Assembly (NCBI RefSeq): GCF_003852895.1
Contig: NZ_QUSW01000003.1
Coordinates: 496,001 to 560,000, forward strand
Source: Rhizobacter terrae
Lineage (GTDB): Bacteria; Pseudomonadota; Gammaproteobacteria; Burkholderiales; Burkholderiaceae_C
Length of the DNA: 64,000 nt
Direction of reading: 5' to 3'
Shown: positions 8,522 to 17,039 of the stretch, piece after piece
Position numbering within the stretch: the stretch's first letter is position 1
Layout of the letters: every line of letters starts with the position of its first letter
Notes under the pieces: model-generated
What the model was told of the DNA's origin: nothing
The model's input: only the letters and a program-made list of their open reading frames with translations
The model's database searches: none
Made by a program: the position numbers and the translations under genes

Positions 8522-9267
8522 GTCCGCAAGGCAAGGTCATCATCGTCACCGGCGCAGCCGGCAACCTGGGGCGGGTGATCGGCGATGCGCTGCAGGCGCA
8601 GGGCGCCATCGTGGTGGCCTGGGACCGGGACGCGCAGGCGCTGGAGACGCTCCAGCGCGAGCAGCCGGCCCGCACCTGCCTGGCCTGCGACCTGACGGAT
8701 GAAGCTCAGGTGGCGCACGCCCTGGCCGAGACGGTGAAGGTGCATGGGCGCGTCGACGGCCTCGTCAACAACGCCGGCCTCATCCACAACACGCTGCTGT
8801 TCAACATGATGGGCGGCGACCAGCGCCGGCACTCGCTGGCGGACTGGCATCGCGTGGTGGATGCGAACCTCACGTCGACCTTCGTGGCCACGAGCCACGT
8901 GGTCGAGCACATGGCGATGACGCGGACCAAGGGCGTCATCGTCAACATCAGTTCCATCGCCGCCGGCGGCAATGCCGGGCAGAGCGCCTACGCCGCGGCC
9001 AAGGCAGGCGTGGAATCGCTGACGGTGACCTGGGCCAGGGAACTGGGAGCCATGGGCATCCGCGTGGTGGCGATCGCGCCGGGCTTCGTGGACACGGAAT
9101 CGACGCGCCGCGCCCTGAGCGAGGCCGTCATCGCCGACCTGACCCGCCGCACGCCGCTGCGCCGGCTGGTCGCACCGAAGAGCATCGCGCAGGCGGTGCT
9201 CTTCGCCTTGCAGGACGACGACCTGAGCGGCGTGGTGCTGCCGCTGGACGGCGGGCTGAGGATCTGA
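8518..9267 (+). CDS. SDR-family NAD(P)-dependent oxidoreductase
   Basis: A 249-residue classical short-chain dehydrogenase/reductase. The cofactor motif is TGAAGNLG (residues 11-18), the structural motif NNAG lies at 84-87, and the catalytic residues are Ser145/146, Tyr158 and Lys162 (YAAAK). The C-terminal LPLDGGLRI is typical. The first turn resembles FabG-type 3-oxoacyl-ACP reductases, and the adjacent carrier protein supports a reduction on a carrier-bound acyl group, although a sugar substrate is equally possible. GTG start overlapping the carrier-protein stop; last gene of the coupled operon. Confidence 0.83.
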   Translation: MSPQGKVIIVTGAAGNLGRVIGDALQAQGAIVVAWDRDAQALETLQREQPARTCLACDLTDEAQVAHALAETVKVHGRVDGLVNNAGLIHNTLLFNMMGGDQRRHSLADWHRVVDANLTSTFVATSHVVEHMAMTRTKGVIVNISSIAAGGNAGQSAYAAAKAGVESLTVTWARELGAMGIRVVAIAPGFVDTESTRRALSEAVIADLTRRTPLRRLVAPKSIAQAVLFALQDDDLSGVVLPLDGGLRI

Positions 9268-9304
9268 GCGCGAGGCGCGGCAAGGGCTCAGCCGTCACAC
9301 ATCC

Positions 9305-9637
9305 ATGCCTCGAAGGGCCAAGCACCGATACAGCGTCTACGTGGTGGAGCTGTCCGACCGGGTCTGGAACGAGCCCAGCTTCCGCAAGGCCAACCCCGAC
9401 CACCAGCTGGGCAAGCCTTTCGTGTACGTGGGCATGACGGGGCTGGACCCCGACGTGCGCTTCGACAAGCACAAGGCCGGCATCCAGTCCAACCGCTTCG
9501 TGCGCGAGTACGGCCTGCGCCTGCTGCCGCCGCTGTACGAGGTCTACAACCCCATGCCCTACGACGGCGCGCGGGACATGGAGGTGGAGCTGGCCATCGG
9601 CCTGCGCGAGGCGGGGTATGGCGTGTGGCAGGCCTGA
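9305..9637 (+). CDS. GIY-YIG-like hypothetical protein
   Basis: A 110-residue protein with an N-terminal YSVYVVEL strand and YVGMTGLDPDVRFDKHKAG, which resembles the GIY-YIG nuclease core (a Y-V-Y and Y-V-G pair, then an Arg and a His). The rest of the nuclease motif is poorly conserved, so cleavage activity is doubtful. It begins 37 bases after the SDR stop and is convergent with the oxidase gene, leaving only 6 bases between stops. Confidence 0.6.
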   Translation: MPRRAKHRYSVYVVELSDRVWNEPSFRKANPDHQLGKPFVYVGMTGLDPDVRFDKHKAGIQSNRFVREYGLRLLPPLYEVYNPMPYDGARDMEVELAIGLREAGYGVWQA

Positions 9638-9643
9638 GGTGGT

Positions 9644-10780
9644 TCAGGCGAACAGGGCAGCCAGGCGCTTGACGGCTTCGTCGGTCAGGGCGCGATCGGG
9701 CGTGACGTCCTCGTTGCCGAAGTCGTGTTCGCCTTGCGCCTGCACCAGGATGCCATCTCGCCGAGGCACTACCACGAGGTTGTGGCCGCGGTAGACCAGG
9801 CCGTAGTGCGCTTCCGGCTGCGGAATCAACCGTGCGGTCTGGCCGCGGACGGCAACCAATGATTTGTCGTTGAACAAGGCACGGGCGCCGTAGCCGGTGG
9901 CATTGACGATGGTTCGCTCGCGCAGCCCGGCCAGCTGCCGCGAGTGCTCGAACTCACGGCCCACGATGTCGCCGCCTTCGCGAAGGAAATCTTCCATCAG
10001 CAGGCGCGAATAGGCGGGCAGGTTGAAGGCGAGCTGGGTGAAGCGGCGTACATGCGGCACGTGGAACGGGTGCTGCGAAGGCTCCAGCGTCACGCTGCGC
10101 GGACGCAAGTCCCGAACGATGGATTCGATCTCCGGGTATTCGGGCTCACCCTCGCTGGCTGCGAACGGCACGGGTTGGTCGAAGGGCACGTCCGACAGCA
10201 CATAGCCGTCGTACCACTCCACCGGCTCGCCCGGCAGCCCCAGCAGGCTCTGGTAGACCTTGAACGAAGCCCTCGCCATCGCTTCCCAGCGCTGGAGGAA
10301 CTGCGGCGTGGCGTGTTCCACCGTGCACAGCCGCGACTCCGGCGTCCACACCCCCGTGGCCGCCGATGAGCGGACTTCAGGCGGCCGGTCCTTGCAGTAG
10401 ATGCGAACCTTCAAGCCGGCCCGTTGCAGCACCCGCGCCGTGGTCAGCCCGATCGCTCCGCATCCGATGACGGCGACGTGCTTCTCGCGCGTGGCCAGCA
10501 CCAGCGGCAGCGCCGCCTTGGCCGAACCCCAGGACAGCGACCACCCGCTGCCGCCATGACCGTAGTTGTGGACGATGGCCTTGCCGTGCAGCCGCTCGGC
10601 CTCGATGCGCGGACCTTGCGGGCGGAACGGCCGCGTGGCGACGGCGATGTCGATGATGCGGTCGGGCTGGGCGCGGATCGGGGCCAGGGCCGTGGGCGCG
10701 GCAAACTCAAGGCCGAATGCGGGAAGGCTGGCCGTGACGCACAGTGCAGCGCTGCCACGCAGAAGACTTCGTCGATGCAT
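9644..10780 (-). CDS. FAD-dependent D-amino-acid-oxidase-like protein with Tat signal and permuted motif order
   Basis: A 378-residue flavoprotein with an exported N-terminus (RRSLLRG then a hydrophobic stretch ending ASLPAFG), so it probably works in the periplasm. The dinucleotide motif VIGCGAIG is at residues 104-111. The segment VHNYGHGGSGWSLSWG, which in ordinary D-amino-acid oxidases is near the C-terminus, is here at 70-85, before the FAD motif, together with its leader RPFRPQGPR. The order looks circularly permuted. A D-amino acid or similar amine is the likely substrate. I chose ATG 10780; a TTG at 10798 overlapping the parE stop is the alternative. Confidence 0.8.
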   Translation of the reverse strand: MHRRSLLRGSAALCVTASLPAFGLEFAAPTALAPIRAQPDRIIDIAVATRPFRPQGPRIEAERLHGKAIVHNYGHGGSGWSLSWGSAKAALPLVLATREKHVAVIGCGAIGLTTARVLQRAGLKVRIYCKDRPPEVRSSAATGVWTPESRLCTVEHATPQFLQRWEAMARASFKVYQSLLGLPGEPVEWYDGYVLSDVPFDQPVPFAASEGEPEYPEIESIVRDLRPRSVTLEPSQHPFHVPHVRRFTQLAFNLPAYSRLLMEDFLREGGDIVGREFEHSRQLAGLRERTIVNATGYGARALFNDKSLVAVRGQTARLIPQPEAHYGLVYRGHNLVVVPRRDGILVQAQGEHDFGNEDVTPDRALTDEAVKRLAALFA

Positions 10781-10794
10781 GCAGGTGAGGGCTT

Positions 10795-11136
10795 TCAATG
10801 GGAGGTCTTGGCGTCGACGTCCAGCAAGTGAGCCGGGATGTCACGACTCGAGTGCAGGACACGCCAGATATCGATGCGCTGCGGATGCTCCATGTAGAAC
10901 ACGACGTAGGGGAACTTGCGGCATTGCCATGAGCGCAATCCCGGGACATTGAGTTCATGTGCAAATCGTGGGGAGCCAGTCGCAGGCGCGCGTTGGATGT
11001 GGCGATACGCCTGCTCCAGGGAATCCACAAAGTTGCTGGCAGAGTGAGGAGCCTCCTCAAGCAGATATTCCAGCGCCGCTACCACGTCCTCCTCCGCCCG
11101 TTGCAGGCGAACCAGGGGTTTCAGGCGACTGGTCAT
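10795..11136 (-). CDS. ParE/RelE-superfamily toxin
   Basis: A 113-residue basic protein with the ParE pattern: an N-terminal helix with AEEDVVAALEYLLEEAP, a central arginine-rich strand LRSWQCRKFPYVVFYMEH and a C-terminal IDIWRVLHSSRD. ParE toxins inhibit DNA gyrase, whereas other members of the fold cleave mRNA; the type cannot be decided from sequence alone. It lies directly after the antitoxin gene with a 4-base overlap, the standard order for a ParDE operon. The C-terminal tail is a few residues longer than usual. Confidence 0.85.
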   Translation of the reverse strand: MTSRLKPLVRLQRAEEDVVAALEYLLEEAPHSASNFVDSLEQAYRHIQRAPATGSPRFAHELNVPGLRSWQCRKFPYVVFYMEHPQRIDIWRVLHSSRDIPAHLLDVDAKTSH

Positions 11137-11384
11137 TTCTTACGAGGCTTCGCCTCCGACTTCTTGATGCGATTTCGAAGTCCGGCAAAGTACTTGTCAT
11201 CTGCTTCACCGGCAGGGGCAGAAGCGGCTCCCTCCAGAAGCAAGGCGCGCAGCCGGAGCCGCTCCTGATCCCGACGGATCAAGTCGCGAACGTATTCGCT
11301 GGAGGTGCCGTAGCCGGCGGCGGCAACTTGCTGATCGACGAATTCACGCAATGAGTCAGGCAAGGAAATGTTCATCGTGCTCAT
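11133..11384 (-). CDS. ParD-like antitoxin
   Basis: An 83-residue protein. The N-terminal NISLPDSLREFVDQQV and YGTSSEYVRDLIRRDQ segments form a ribbon-helix-helix DNA-binding domain; the C-terminal half (LLLEGAASAP...DKYFAGLRNRI) is the toxin-binding arm seen in ParD/CopG-type antitoxins. Two starts are possible, ATG 11384 or ATG 11375, and the latter gives the more usual MNISLP N-terminus. It should neutralise the ParE-like toxin and repress the pair through the repeats just upstream. Confidence 0.87.
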   Translation of the reverse strand: MSTMNISLPDSLREFVDQQVAAAGYGTSSEYVRDLIRRDQERLRLRALLLEGAASAPAGEADDKYFAGLRNRIKKSEAKPRKK

Positions 11385-11404
11385 GAGACAACCGAACAAC
11401 TGGG

Positions 11405-11431
11405 TTGGCATATTTTGCCAAAATTTGCCAA
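11405..11431. promoter_or_regulatory. Putative ParD operator
   Basis: An inverted repeat TTGGCA-N5-TGCCAA (11405-11421) is followed by another TTTGCCAA (11424-11431). The cluster is AT-rich in an otherwise GC-rich stretch and lies 21 bases before the antitoxin start. Ribbon-helix-helix antitoxins usually autorepress through short repeats of this sort. Confidence 0.6.
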
Positions 11432-11454
11432 GCTTGTGAGCCTGCTCAATGACG

Positions 11455-12087
11455 CTACGTCGAACTCCGCCGATACAGCGCCAAGGTGCCCGACAGCGCC
11501 AGCAGGGCCGCCCCGCAGCACCGGTCCATCCACAGCACGGCACGCCGGTGCAGCAGCCGCATGGCATGTGCGCCCACGGCGGCGTAGATGAACATCACGA
11601 TGAAATCCAGCCCGGCGAACACCACGCTGATCGTGGCGTACTGCGGCCATTGCGCGGCGCCGGCGTCGATGAACTGCGGCAGCAGGGCCGAGCAGAACAG
11701 GTAGCCCTTGGGGTTGGTCACGGCCACGAGAAATGACTTGGCGAACACGGCGCGCGGCGAGGTGTCGGCACTGGCGTCGGATGCCGCGGCCACGTCCAGC
11801 CCGCCCTTGGATCGCAGCAGGCGCAGGCCGAGCCAGGCGAGGTAGGCGGCACCGACCCATTTCAGCACCGAGAACCAGAACTCCGAGGCCGCGAGCAAGG
11901 CACCCAGGCCCAGCGCGACGGCGCCCACGAGCACGAAGTCGGAGGCTACCGCGCCCAGCATGCCGGGCACCGAGCGCCGCAGGCCGAATCGCGACCCATT
12001 GGCCAGCGCGAGCAAGACGGTGGGTCCCGGGGTGGCAATCGCGATGAACGCGACCACGATGAAGGCGACAAGCGTGGTGGTGTGCAT
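11455..12087 (-). CDS. LysE/RhtB-family amino-acid exporter
   Basis: A 210-residue inner-membrane protein with about six helices. The family signature ATPGPTVLLALANGSRFGLRR is at the N-terminus, and AVTNPKGYLF is in the middle, as usual in RhtB homoserine/threonine-type exporters. The ATG at 12087 gives the canonical start; longer open frame upstream is not coding-like. It stands alone on the minus strand between the toxin-antitoxin pair and a decayed GFA gene. The exported amino acid is not predictable. Confidence 0.85.
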   Translation of the reverse strand: MHTTTLVAFIVVAFIAIATPGPTVLLALANGSRFGLRRSVPGMLGAVASDFVLVGAVALGLGALLAASEFWFSVLKWVGAAYLAWLGLRLLRSKGGLDVAAASDASADTSPRAVFAKSFLVAVTNPKGYLFCSALLPQFIDAGAAQWPQYATISVVFAGLDFIVMFIYAAVGAHAMRLLHRRAVLWMDRCCGAALLALSGTLALYRRSST

Positions 12088-12161
12088 GCCGCGGATTGAA
12101 GCATGATGCGGACTCTCGTGTCTCGTGCAGGCTGTGAAGTTGACACCGGAGGACATCCCCC

Positions 12162-12401
12162 ATGAAGGTCCAGGGCTCCTGCCATTGCGGCAACGTCCGC
12201 TATGAAGCCGAGGTCGAGACCGCCGACAGTGGTGCGAAGCGCGCGCAGGTGTTCTGCGCGAATTGCGGATCGCCCTTGTATACCCATGGGGTGGGCAACA
12301 CCGAGACTTATGGCTTGCGCGTAGGGTGCATCGAGAGCGCGAGCGCGATTGAACCTGCATCGACCACCCAGACCTTGCCTGGAACCCTCATCCCATGCTG
12401 A
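12162..12401 (+). pseudogene. Truncated GFA/CENP-V-family gene remnant
   Basis: Seventy-nine codons start with GSCHCGNVRYEAEV, the first zinc-binding strand of the GFA (glutathione-dependent formaldehyde-activating-like) family, but then jump to ETADSGAKRAQVFCANCGSPL, which in intact members comes about 35-45 residues later. The part with the second Cys pair (CHC..C) and the DNA for it are missing, without a frameshift. The C-terminus after RVGCIE is also unlike the family and ends at the M20 gene start. The zinc site cannot be complete, so it is best read as a decayed gene. Confidence 0.68.
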
Positions 12402-13702
12402 AAAGAACCGTCGCCGCCACCGCCGCCTTTTTCCTGCTGAACGGCGTTGCTCACGCGCAGCTGTCGGACACCGAACAACGCATCGTCGCCGCCGTCAAGC
12501 AGCGCACGCCTGCGGCGCTGGAGTTGCTGGAAAAATCTGTTCGACTGAACAGCGGCACGCTCAATCCCGAAGGTGTGCGCGCCGTCGGCGAGATCTACCG
12601 GGCCGAGCTGGATGCGCTGGGCTTCGAGACCCGCTGGATCGACATGCCGCCCGCCATGAAACGCGCAGGGCACCTGGTGGCGACGCACGAGAGCGGCCAG
12701 GGCAAGCACGTGCTGCTGCTCGGCCACCTGGACACGGTGTTCGAGAAGGGCAGCGCCGTGCCGCTGTGGGAGCGCCAGGGCGATCGCGTGCGAGGCCAGG
12801 GCGTGAACGACATGAAGGGCGGCGACGTCATCATGATCGAGGCGCTGCGCGCGCTCAGGAGCGTGGGTGCCCTGGACCCGGCCCATGTCGAGATCATGTT
12901 CACCGGCGACGAGGAACGCACTGGCCATCCGCTGCAGGTGGCGCGCGGCGACATGGTGGCCATGGCCAAGCGTGCCGACTACGCACTGTCCTTCGAGGGC
13001 AACAGCAAGCATGAGGGCGTGGACACCGCGGCCATTGCGCGCCGCTCTTCCGGCGGGTGGGTGCTGCGTGTGAAGGGCAAGCCGGCGCATTCCATGGGGG
13101 TGTTTTCCGCGCAGTCGGGCTACGGCGCCATCTACGAAGCGGCGCGCATCCTCAATGCCTTCCGGGAGCAGGTGATCGAGCCCAGCCTCACCTTCAATCC
13201 TGGCCTCATCGCCGGGGGCACCGACGTCTCGTACGCCGACGACACCGCGACGGCCACCGCCTTCGGCAAGACCAACGTGATCGCCCGCGACGCGGAAGTC
13301 CGCGGTGACCTGCGCTACCTCTCACCGGAGCAAGGCGAACGTGCGCGCCAGAAGATGCAGGCGATCGTCTCTACAGGCAACCTGCCGGGCACGTCGGCGA
13401 CCATCACCTTCAGCGAGACCTACCCGCCGATGCCGCCTACCGACGCGGGCCGCAAGCTGCTCGAGCTCTATTCCAAGGCCAGCCAGGACGCAGGCCTCGG
13501 CCGCATCGACACCAACGACCCATCGCTGCGCGGCGCGGGCGACGTGCAGTTCGTGGCGCCCCACACGGTCGGCATCGATGGCCTGGGCGCGCAGGGACGC
13601 GGCGCACACACCGACGACGAAGACCTGGAGGTCGCATCCATCGAGCGCGGGACCATCCGTGCGGCCCTGCTGATCTACCGGTTGACGCAGACCGCGCGGT
13701 GA
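12395..13702 (+). CDS. Secreted M20 metallopeptidase (glutamate carboxypeptidase type)
   Basis: A 435-residue protein with a signal peptide ending in NGVAHAQ and the M20 catalytic order: HLDTVF (first zinc His, catalytic Asp), NDMKGG (bridging Asp), GDEER (general-base Glu and zinc ligand) and a C-terminal GRGAHTDDE. The dimerisation domain lies in the middle with KGKPAHSMG. Similar to carboxypeptidase G2, which removes C-terminal glutamate from peptides or folates in the periplasm. The start overlaps the last bases of the GFA remnant. It is convergent with the adenylation gene, 16 bases apart. Confidence 0.86.
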   Translation: MLKRTVAATAAFFLLNGVAHAQLSDTEQRIVAAVKQRTPAALELLEKSVRLNSGTLNPEGVRAVGEIYRAELDALGFETRWIDMPPAMKRAGHLVATHESGQGKHVLLLGHLDTVFEKGSAVPLWERQGDRVRGQGVNDMKGGDVIMIEALRALRSVGALDPAHVEIMFTGDEERTGHPLQVARGDMVAMAKRADYALSFEGNSKHEGVDTAAIARRSSGGWVLRVKGKPAHSMGVFSAQSGYGAIYEAARILNAFREQVIEPSLTFNPGLIAGGTDVSYADDTATATAFGKTNVIARDAEVRGDLRYLSPEQGERARQKMQAIVSTGNLPGTSATITFSETYPPMPPTDAGRKLLELYSKASQDAGLGRIDTNDPSLRGAGDVQFVAPHTVGIDGLGAQGRGAHTDDEDLEVASIERGTIRAALLIYRLTQTAR

Positions 13703-13718
13703 CGCGGGTAGCCGCCGC

Positions 13719-15278
13719 TCACGGCAACTCTGCCAGCGCTTTTCGATCCACCTTGCCGTTGCGATTCTTCGGTAGTTCCTGCAGACGAACCACCCGCCGC
13801 GGAATCATGTAGTCGGGCAGCGTGCCGCGCAGCTCTTCCCGAACGCGGGCTTCGTCCACGGTGGCATCGCCGGCAACGAACGCCTCGATCTGCCCGAACT
13901 CCGCCCTCAGGCGCCGGTAGATCACGCCAGCCTGCGACACATGCGGCAAGGCGCACAAGGCCGCTTCGATTTCTTCCAGCTCGATGCGGTAGCCCATGTG
14001 CTTGATCTGGTTGTCGCGCCGCCCGACGAACTCGTACATGCCGCGGTCGTTCAGGCGCACCAGGTCGCCGGTGCGGTACAGGCGCTGCGCATCGTGCGGC
14101 TGCAGCGGGTTGCGCACGAAGGCCGCGGCCGTGCGCTCCGGGTCGTTGTAGTAGCCCAGTCCGACCTGCGGTCCGCCCAGCCACAGCTCCCCCACCTCGC
14201 CCATGGCCACGGGCACCGAGTCCTCATCGAACACCAGCCCGAAGAAGTCCGGGTTCAAGCGGCCCAGCGGCGCCAGCTTGTCCATGTCCTGCAGGTCGGC
14301 TGCGGTCACGCTGTGCGCCGAACAGATGCAGGTGCACTCCGTGGGCCCGTACACATTCACGAAGCCCACCCGCTGCCCATACCGGGCGAACAGCTTGGCC
14401 AACTCGCCTTTTGGAAACCCTTCGCCGCCGAACACGAAGCAGCGCAGCGTCGGCAGGCTCTGCGGCTGCAGCGCCTTCATCGTGTTCGCGTAGATCAGCA
14501 TCGACGGCACCGAGAACCACACGGTGCAGCCGGCCTGCTCCAGGCACCGCACCATGGTCTGTGCATCCCGGGCGGTGGTGCGGTTCACCGCGGCCAGTGA
14601 AGCGCCGGTGAACAGCGCGCCGTAGAAGTCGAACACCGAGTTGTCGAAGTACGCGGGATTCAAGCCGCTGAAGACGTCATCCGGCGTGATGTCGAAACGC
14701 TGCGCGATCCACTGCACGAAGCGCAGGACCGCGCCGTGCGCAATCACGGCGCCCTTGGGCGTGCCGGTGGAGCCGGAGGTGTACATCAGGTAGGCCGGGT
14801 CCGTGCCGGTCACGGCGTCCATGTCTTCGGGCGCAGCGTCGCTCTCGCCCGGCCAGTCCGCCGCACCCTCGCCTTCGAGCACCACCATCGGTGCCTGTGA
14901 GTTCGCCGACAGGATGCCGGCATGCGATGCCGGCGCCGTCGCGCACAGGATGAGCGCCGGCCGGGCCATGTCAAGGATCCGCCGCAAGCGCTCCGGCGGA
15001 TTCGTCTCGTCCAGGTTCACGTAGATGGCGCCCAGCTTGAGGCAGGCCATCATCGCCGCGTAGCCGGCCGCGCTCTTGTCGTGGATCAGGGCGACCACGT
15101 CGCCGCGGCGCACGCCATGCCGCAGCCGGAGATGCCGAGCGATCCGGTTCGACATCGCGTCCAGCTGCGCGTGCGTGACGGTGCTGCCATCTGCCAGTCG
15201 CAGGGCAACACGCGCACCATGCAGCCTCGCCACATCGGCATAGGCCAGTCCCAGGTTGTGAGGCGATGCCTGGCTCAT
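13719..15278 (-). CDS. Stand-alone amino-acid adenylation enzyme (AMP-forming ligase)
   Basis: A 519-residue ANL-superfamily enzyme without fused carrier or condensation domains. Core motifs are all present: YTSGSTGTPKG (A3, 166-176), FDNS (A4, 211-214), YGPTECT (A5), YRTGDL (A7), GRRDNQIKHMGYRIE (A8) and PKNRNGKVDRK with catalytic Lys509 (A10). Asp212 of FDNS is the residue that holds the alpha-amino group in amino-acid-activating domains, so an amino acid is the likely substrate. It should form the aminoacyl-AMP and load it on a carrier protein; the only carrier in the window is at 8288. Starts within the stop of the upstream methyltransferase (4-base overlap). Confidence 0.85.
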   Translation of the reverse strand: MSQASPHNLGLAYADVARLHGARVALRLADGSTVTHAQLDAMSNRIARHLRLRHGVRRGDVVALIHDKSAAGYAAMMACLKLGAIYVNLDETNPPERLRRILDMARPALILCATAPASHAGILSANSQAPMVVLEGEGAADWPGESDAAPEDMDAVTGTDPAYLMYTSGSTGTPKGAVIAHGAVLRFVQWIAQRFDITPDDVFSGLNPAYFDNSVFDFYGALFTGASLAAVNRTTARDAQTMVRCLEQAGCTVWFSVPSMLIYANTMKALQPQSLPTLRCFVFGGEGFPKGELAKLFARYGQRVGFVNVYGPTECTCICSAHSVTAADLQDMDKLAPLGRLNPDFFGLVFDEDSVPVAMGEVGELWLGGPQVGLGYYNDPERTAAAFVRNPLQPHDAQRLYRTGDLVRLNDRGMYEFVGRRDNQIKHMGYRIELEEIEAALCALPHVSQAGVIYRRLRAEFGQIEAFVAGDATVDEARVREELRGTLPDYMIPRRVVRLQELPKNRNGKVDRKALAELP

Positions 15279-16348
15279 GCGGCGTGGAGGAACAAGGCCT
15301 TGCCCGCGACGAAGGCGCGCGTCCAGCGGCCGGTCTCGCGCAGCAGCTGATCGCCCATGCGCTGCGGCCCGTCGCCATGCGCCCACACGTAGTCGTCGAG
15401 GATGAGCCACCCGCCGTGGGCCAGGTGCGGCAGCCACAGCGCACAGTCGCGCGCCACGGCGTCGAAGTCATGGTTGCCGTCGATGTGCAGCACCGCGATG
15501 CGCCGTGCATAGCGCGTGGTGCCGAACTCGTCGGACACGACCTCGCCCGCATCGCTGTAGCGCGCATGCCCCAGGTGCGAAGGTTCTCGCAGGTAGTTCA
15601 GGTCGCCGCCGCCGCCGAAGGGCAGCAGGTTCAGCAAGAAGCCCTGCACCAGCCGCGAGTGATCGCCCCAGTCGCTGTCGATTTCCTGCAGCGCCCGCGG
15701 CGAATCCTTCTGCAGCGCGTGCTCGGCGCTCCACGGGTCCACCACCAGCAGGGGGCCGATGCCCGCGCGCCGCGACAGGGCCAGCAGCGTGAACGCGGTG
15801 CGGCCCATCAGCGCGCCGATTTCCACCACGTCGCCACGCGCCTGCAGGTCGGCAAAGATGCCGATCATCGCGGCCAGCTTGTCGATGTCCGACTCGCCGT
15901 AGATGCCCATGCCGTGCCTGAGCAGGGCCGCGCTGGCCATGGCGTCCGCGCAGTCGTGGCCATCGGCGCAGGCCTCGATGAAGGGCATCAGCGCCTGGCC
16001 CTGCGCCATCGCCTCGCCCACCAGCCGAACCTGGCGCGCGATGGGCGATTCGCCCACCAGCGCGACGCCCTGCACCTGCTGCTCCTTCAGCCAGCGCTCG
16101 ACGAAGCGATGCACCACCACGACCGGGCATAGGATGCGGTCGATGCCGCGCTCCTTCAGCAAGGCGGCAAGGCGTGGCGTGAAGTCCGCATCGTGGATGA
16201 AAGGCAGCGAGACCAGCTCGCCGAAGCGGCGCGTCACCTCCGGCACGGCCACCGAGGCCGCGGCGACCACCGCTTCGCCGCGCCGGCGCGCCTGGGCGAT
16301 TTCGTCCCAGGCTTCGGGTGTGCTGGCGGGAAAGACGAGGGTGGCCAT
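15275..16348 (-). CDS. Class I SAM methyltransferase-like protein with N-terminal nucleotide-fold extension
   Basis: A 357-residue protein. The last 220 residues fit the Methyltransf_24 type of class I fold (DVVEIGALMGRTAFTLL as motif I, LLVVDPWS as motif II, VLHIDGNHDFDAV later), common in surface-polysaccharide clusters. The first 110 residues form another alpha/beta unit with VVAAASVAVPEVTRRFGELVSLPFI, like the front domain of some ATP-grasp proteins. It overlaps both neighbours by one to four bases, so it is part of the four-gene minus operon. Acceptor unknown. Confidence 0.7.
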   Translation of the reverse strand: MATLVFPASTPEAWDEIAQARRRGEAVVAAASVAVPEVTRRFGELVSLPFIHDADFTPRLAALLKERGIDRILCPVVVVHRFVERWLKEQQVQGVALVGESPIARQVRLVGEAMAQGQALMPFIEACADGHDCADAMASAALLRHGMGIYGESDIDKLAAMIGIFADLQARGDVVEIGALMGRTAFTLLALSRRAGIGPLLVVDPWSAEHALQKDSPRALQEIDSDWGDHSRLVQGFLLNLLPFGGGGDLNYLREPSHLGHARYSDAGEVVSDEFGTTRYARRIAVLHIDGNHDFDAVARDCALWLPHLAHGGWLILDDYVWAHGDGPQRMGDQLLRETGRWTRAFVAGKALFLHAA

Positions 16349-17025
16349 CAGGTGCGCAGCTTGGAAATCTGCAGGAAGCGCGTGCTGTCCAGCCGCAGCG
16401 TGGCCGAATCGGCATCGGCCACCACGCGCTCATCGGGGACGGGCTTGGTCACCAGGGTGCGTGCGCCCAGCAGGCATCGACGCCCGATGCTCACTTCATG
16501 TCCCACGGTGGCATTCAGCCCGACGAAGCTGCCCTGCCCGATCACGCTGCTGCCGCCCACCGTGGCGCCCGCGGCGATCCAGCAGTCGTCCTCGACGTGG
16601 CTGTGATGCCCGACCGTCACGCCGCTCCACAAGGCGACGTTGCGGCCCAGGCGAGCGCCGGGCTGCACCGTCACGCGGTCGAGGATGAGGCAGTTGTCGC
16701 CATGCTGCAGCCCTTGAGGCAACCAGGCCTGTGCGCAGATGTAGCTCGCGAGCCGGTAGCCGCGCTGCCGTGCCTGCTCGCAGCGGTCCGCACGCAGCGC
16801 ATTGAGGTCGTGGTAGCCGATGCCCACGAACATCTCGAAGCGGTCCGGCGGGAAGTGCCGCTCGATCTCGTCGAAGGGCCACAGCGGCAGGTCCAGGAAG
16901 GAAGACCCGCGGCAATGCGCGCGGTCGCAGGTGAAGCCCACCACCGGCCGCGCATCGTCGCGGCTGAAGTAGCCGTGCGCCACCTCGGCGATCTTGCCCG
17001 CTCCGAAAATCACGATGCCTTCCAT
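16348..17025 (-). CDS. NeuD/PglD-like sugar O/N-acyltransferase (left-handed beta helix)
   Basis: A 225-residue two-domain protein. Residues 1-70 are a small Rossmann domain (IVIFGAGKIAEVA) and residues about 100-215 are hexapeptide repeats forming a left-handed beta helix (VTVQPGARLGRNVALWSGVTVGHHSHVEDDCWIAAGATVGG). His residues in VGHHSHV match the catalytic position of PglD/NeuD, which transfer an acetyl group from acetyl-CoA to UDP-amino sugars or sialic acid. ATG 17025 gives the standard MxGIVIFGAG start. It overlaps the next gene by one base. Confidence 0.82.
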   Translation of the reverse strand: MEGIVIFGAGKIAEVAHGYFSRDDARPVVGFTCDRAHCRGSSFLDLPLWPFDEIERHFPPDRFEMFVGIGYHDLNALRADRCEQARQRGYRLASYICAQAWLPQGLQHGDNCLILDRVTVQPGARLGRNVALWSGVTVGHHSHVEDDCWIAAGATVGGSSVIGQGSFVGLNATVGHEVSIGRRCLLGARTLVTKPVPDERVVADADSATLRLDSTRFLQISKLRT

Positions 17026-17039
17026 CTCCACCTTTCCGC

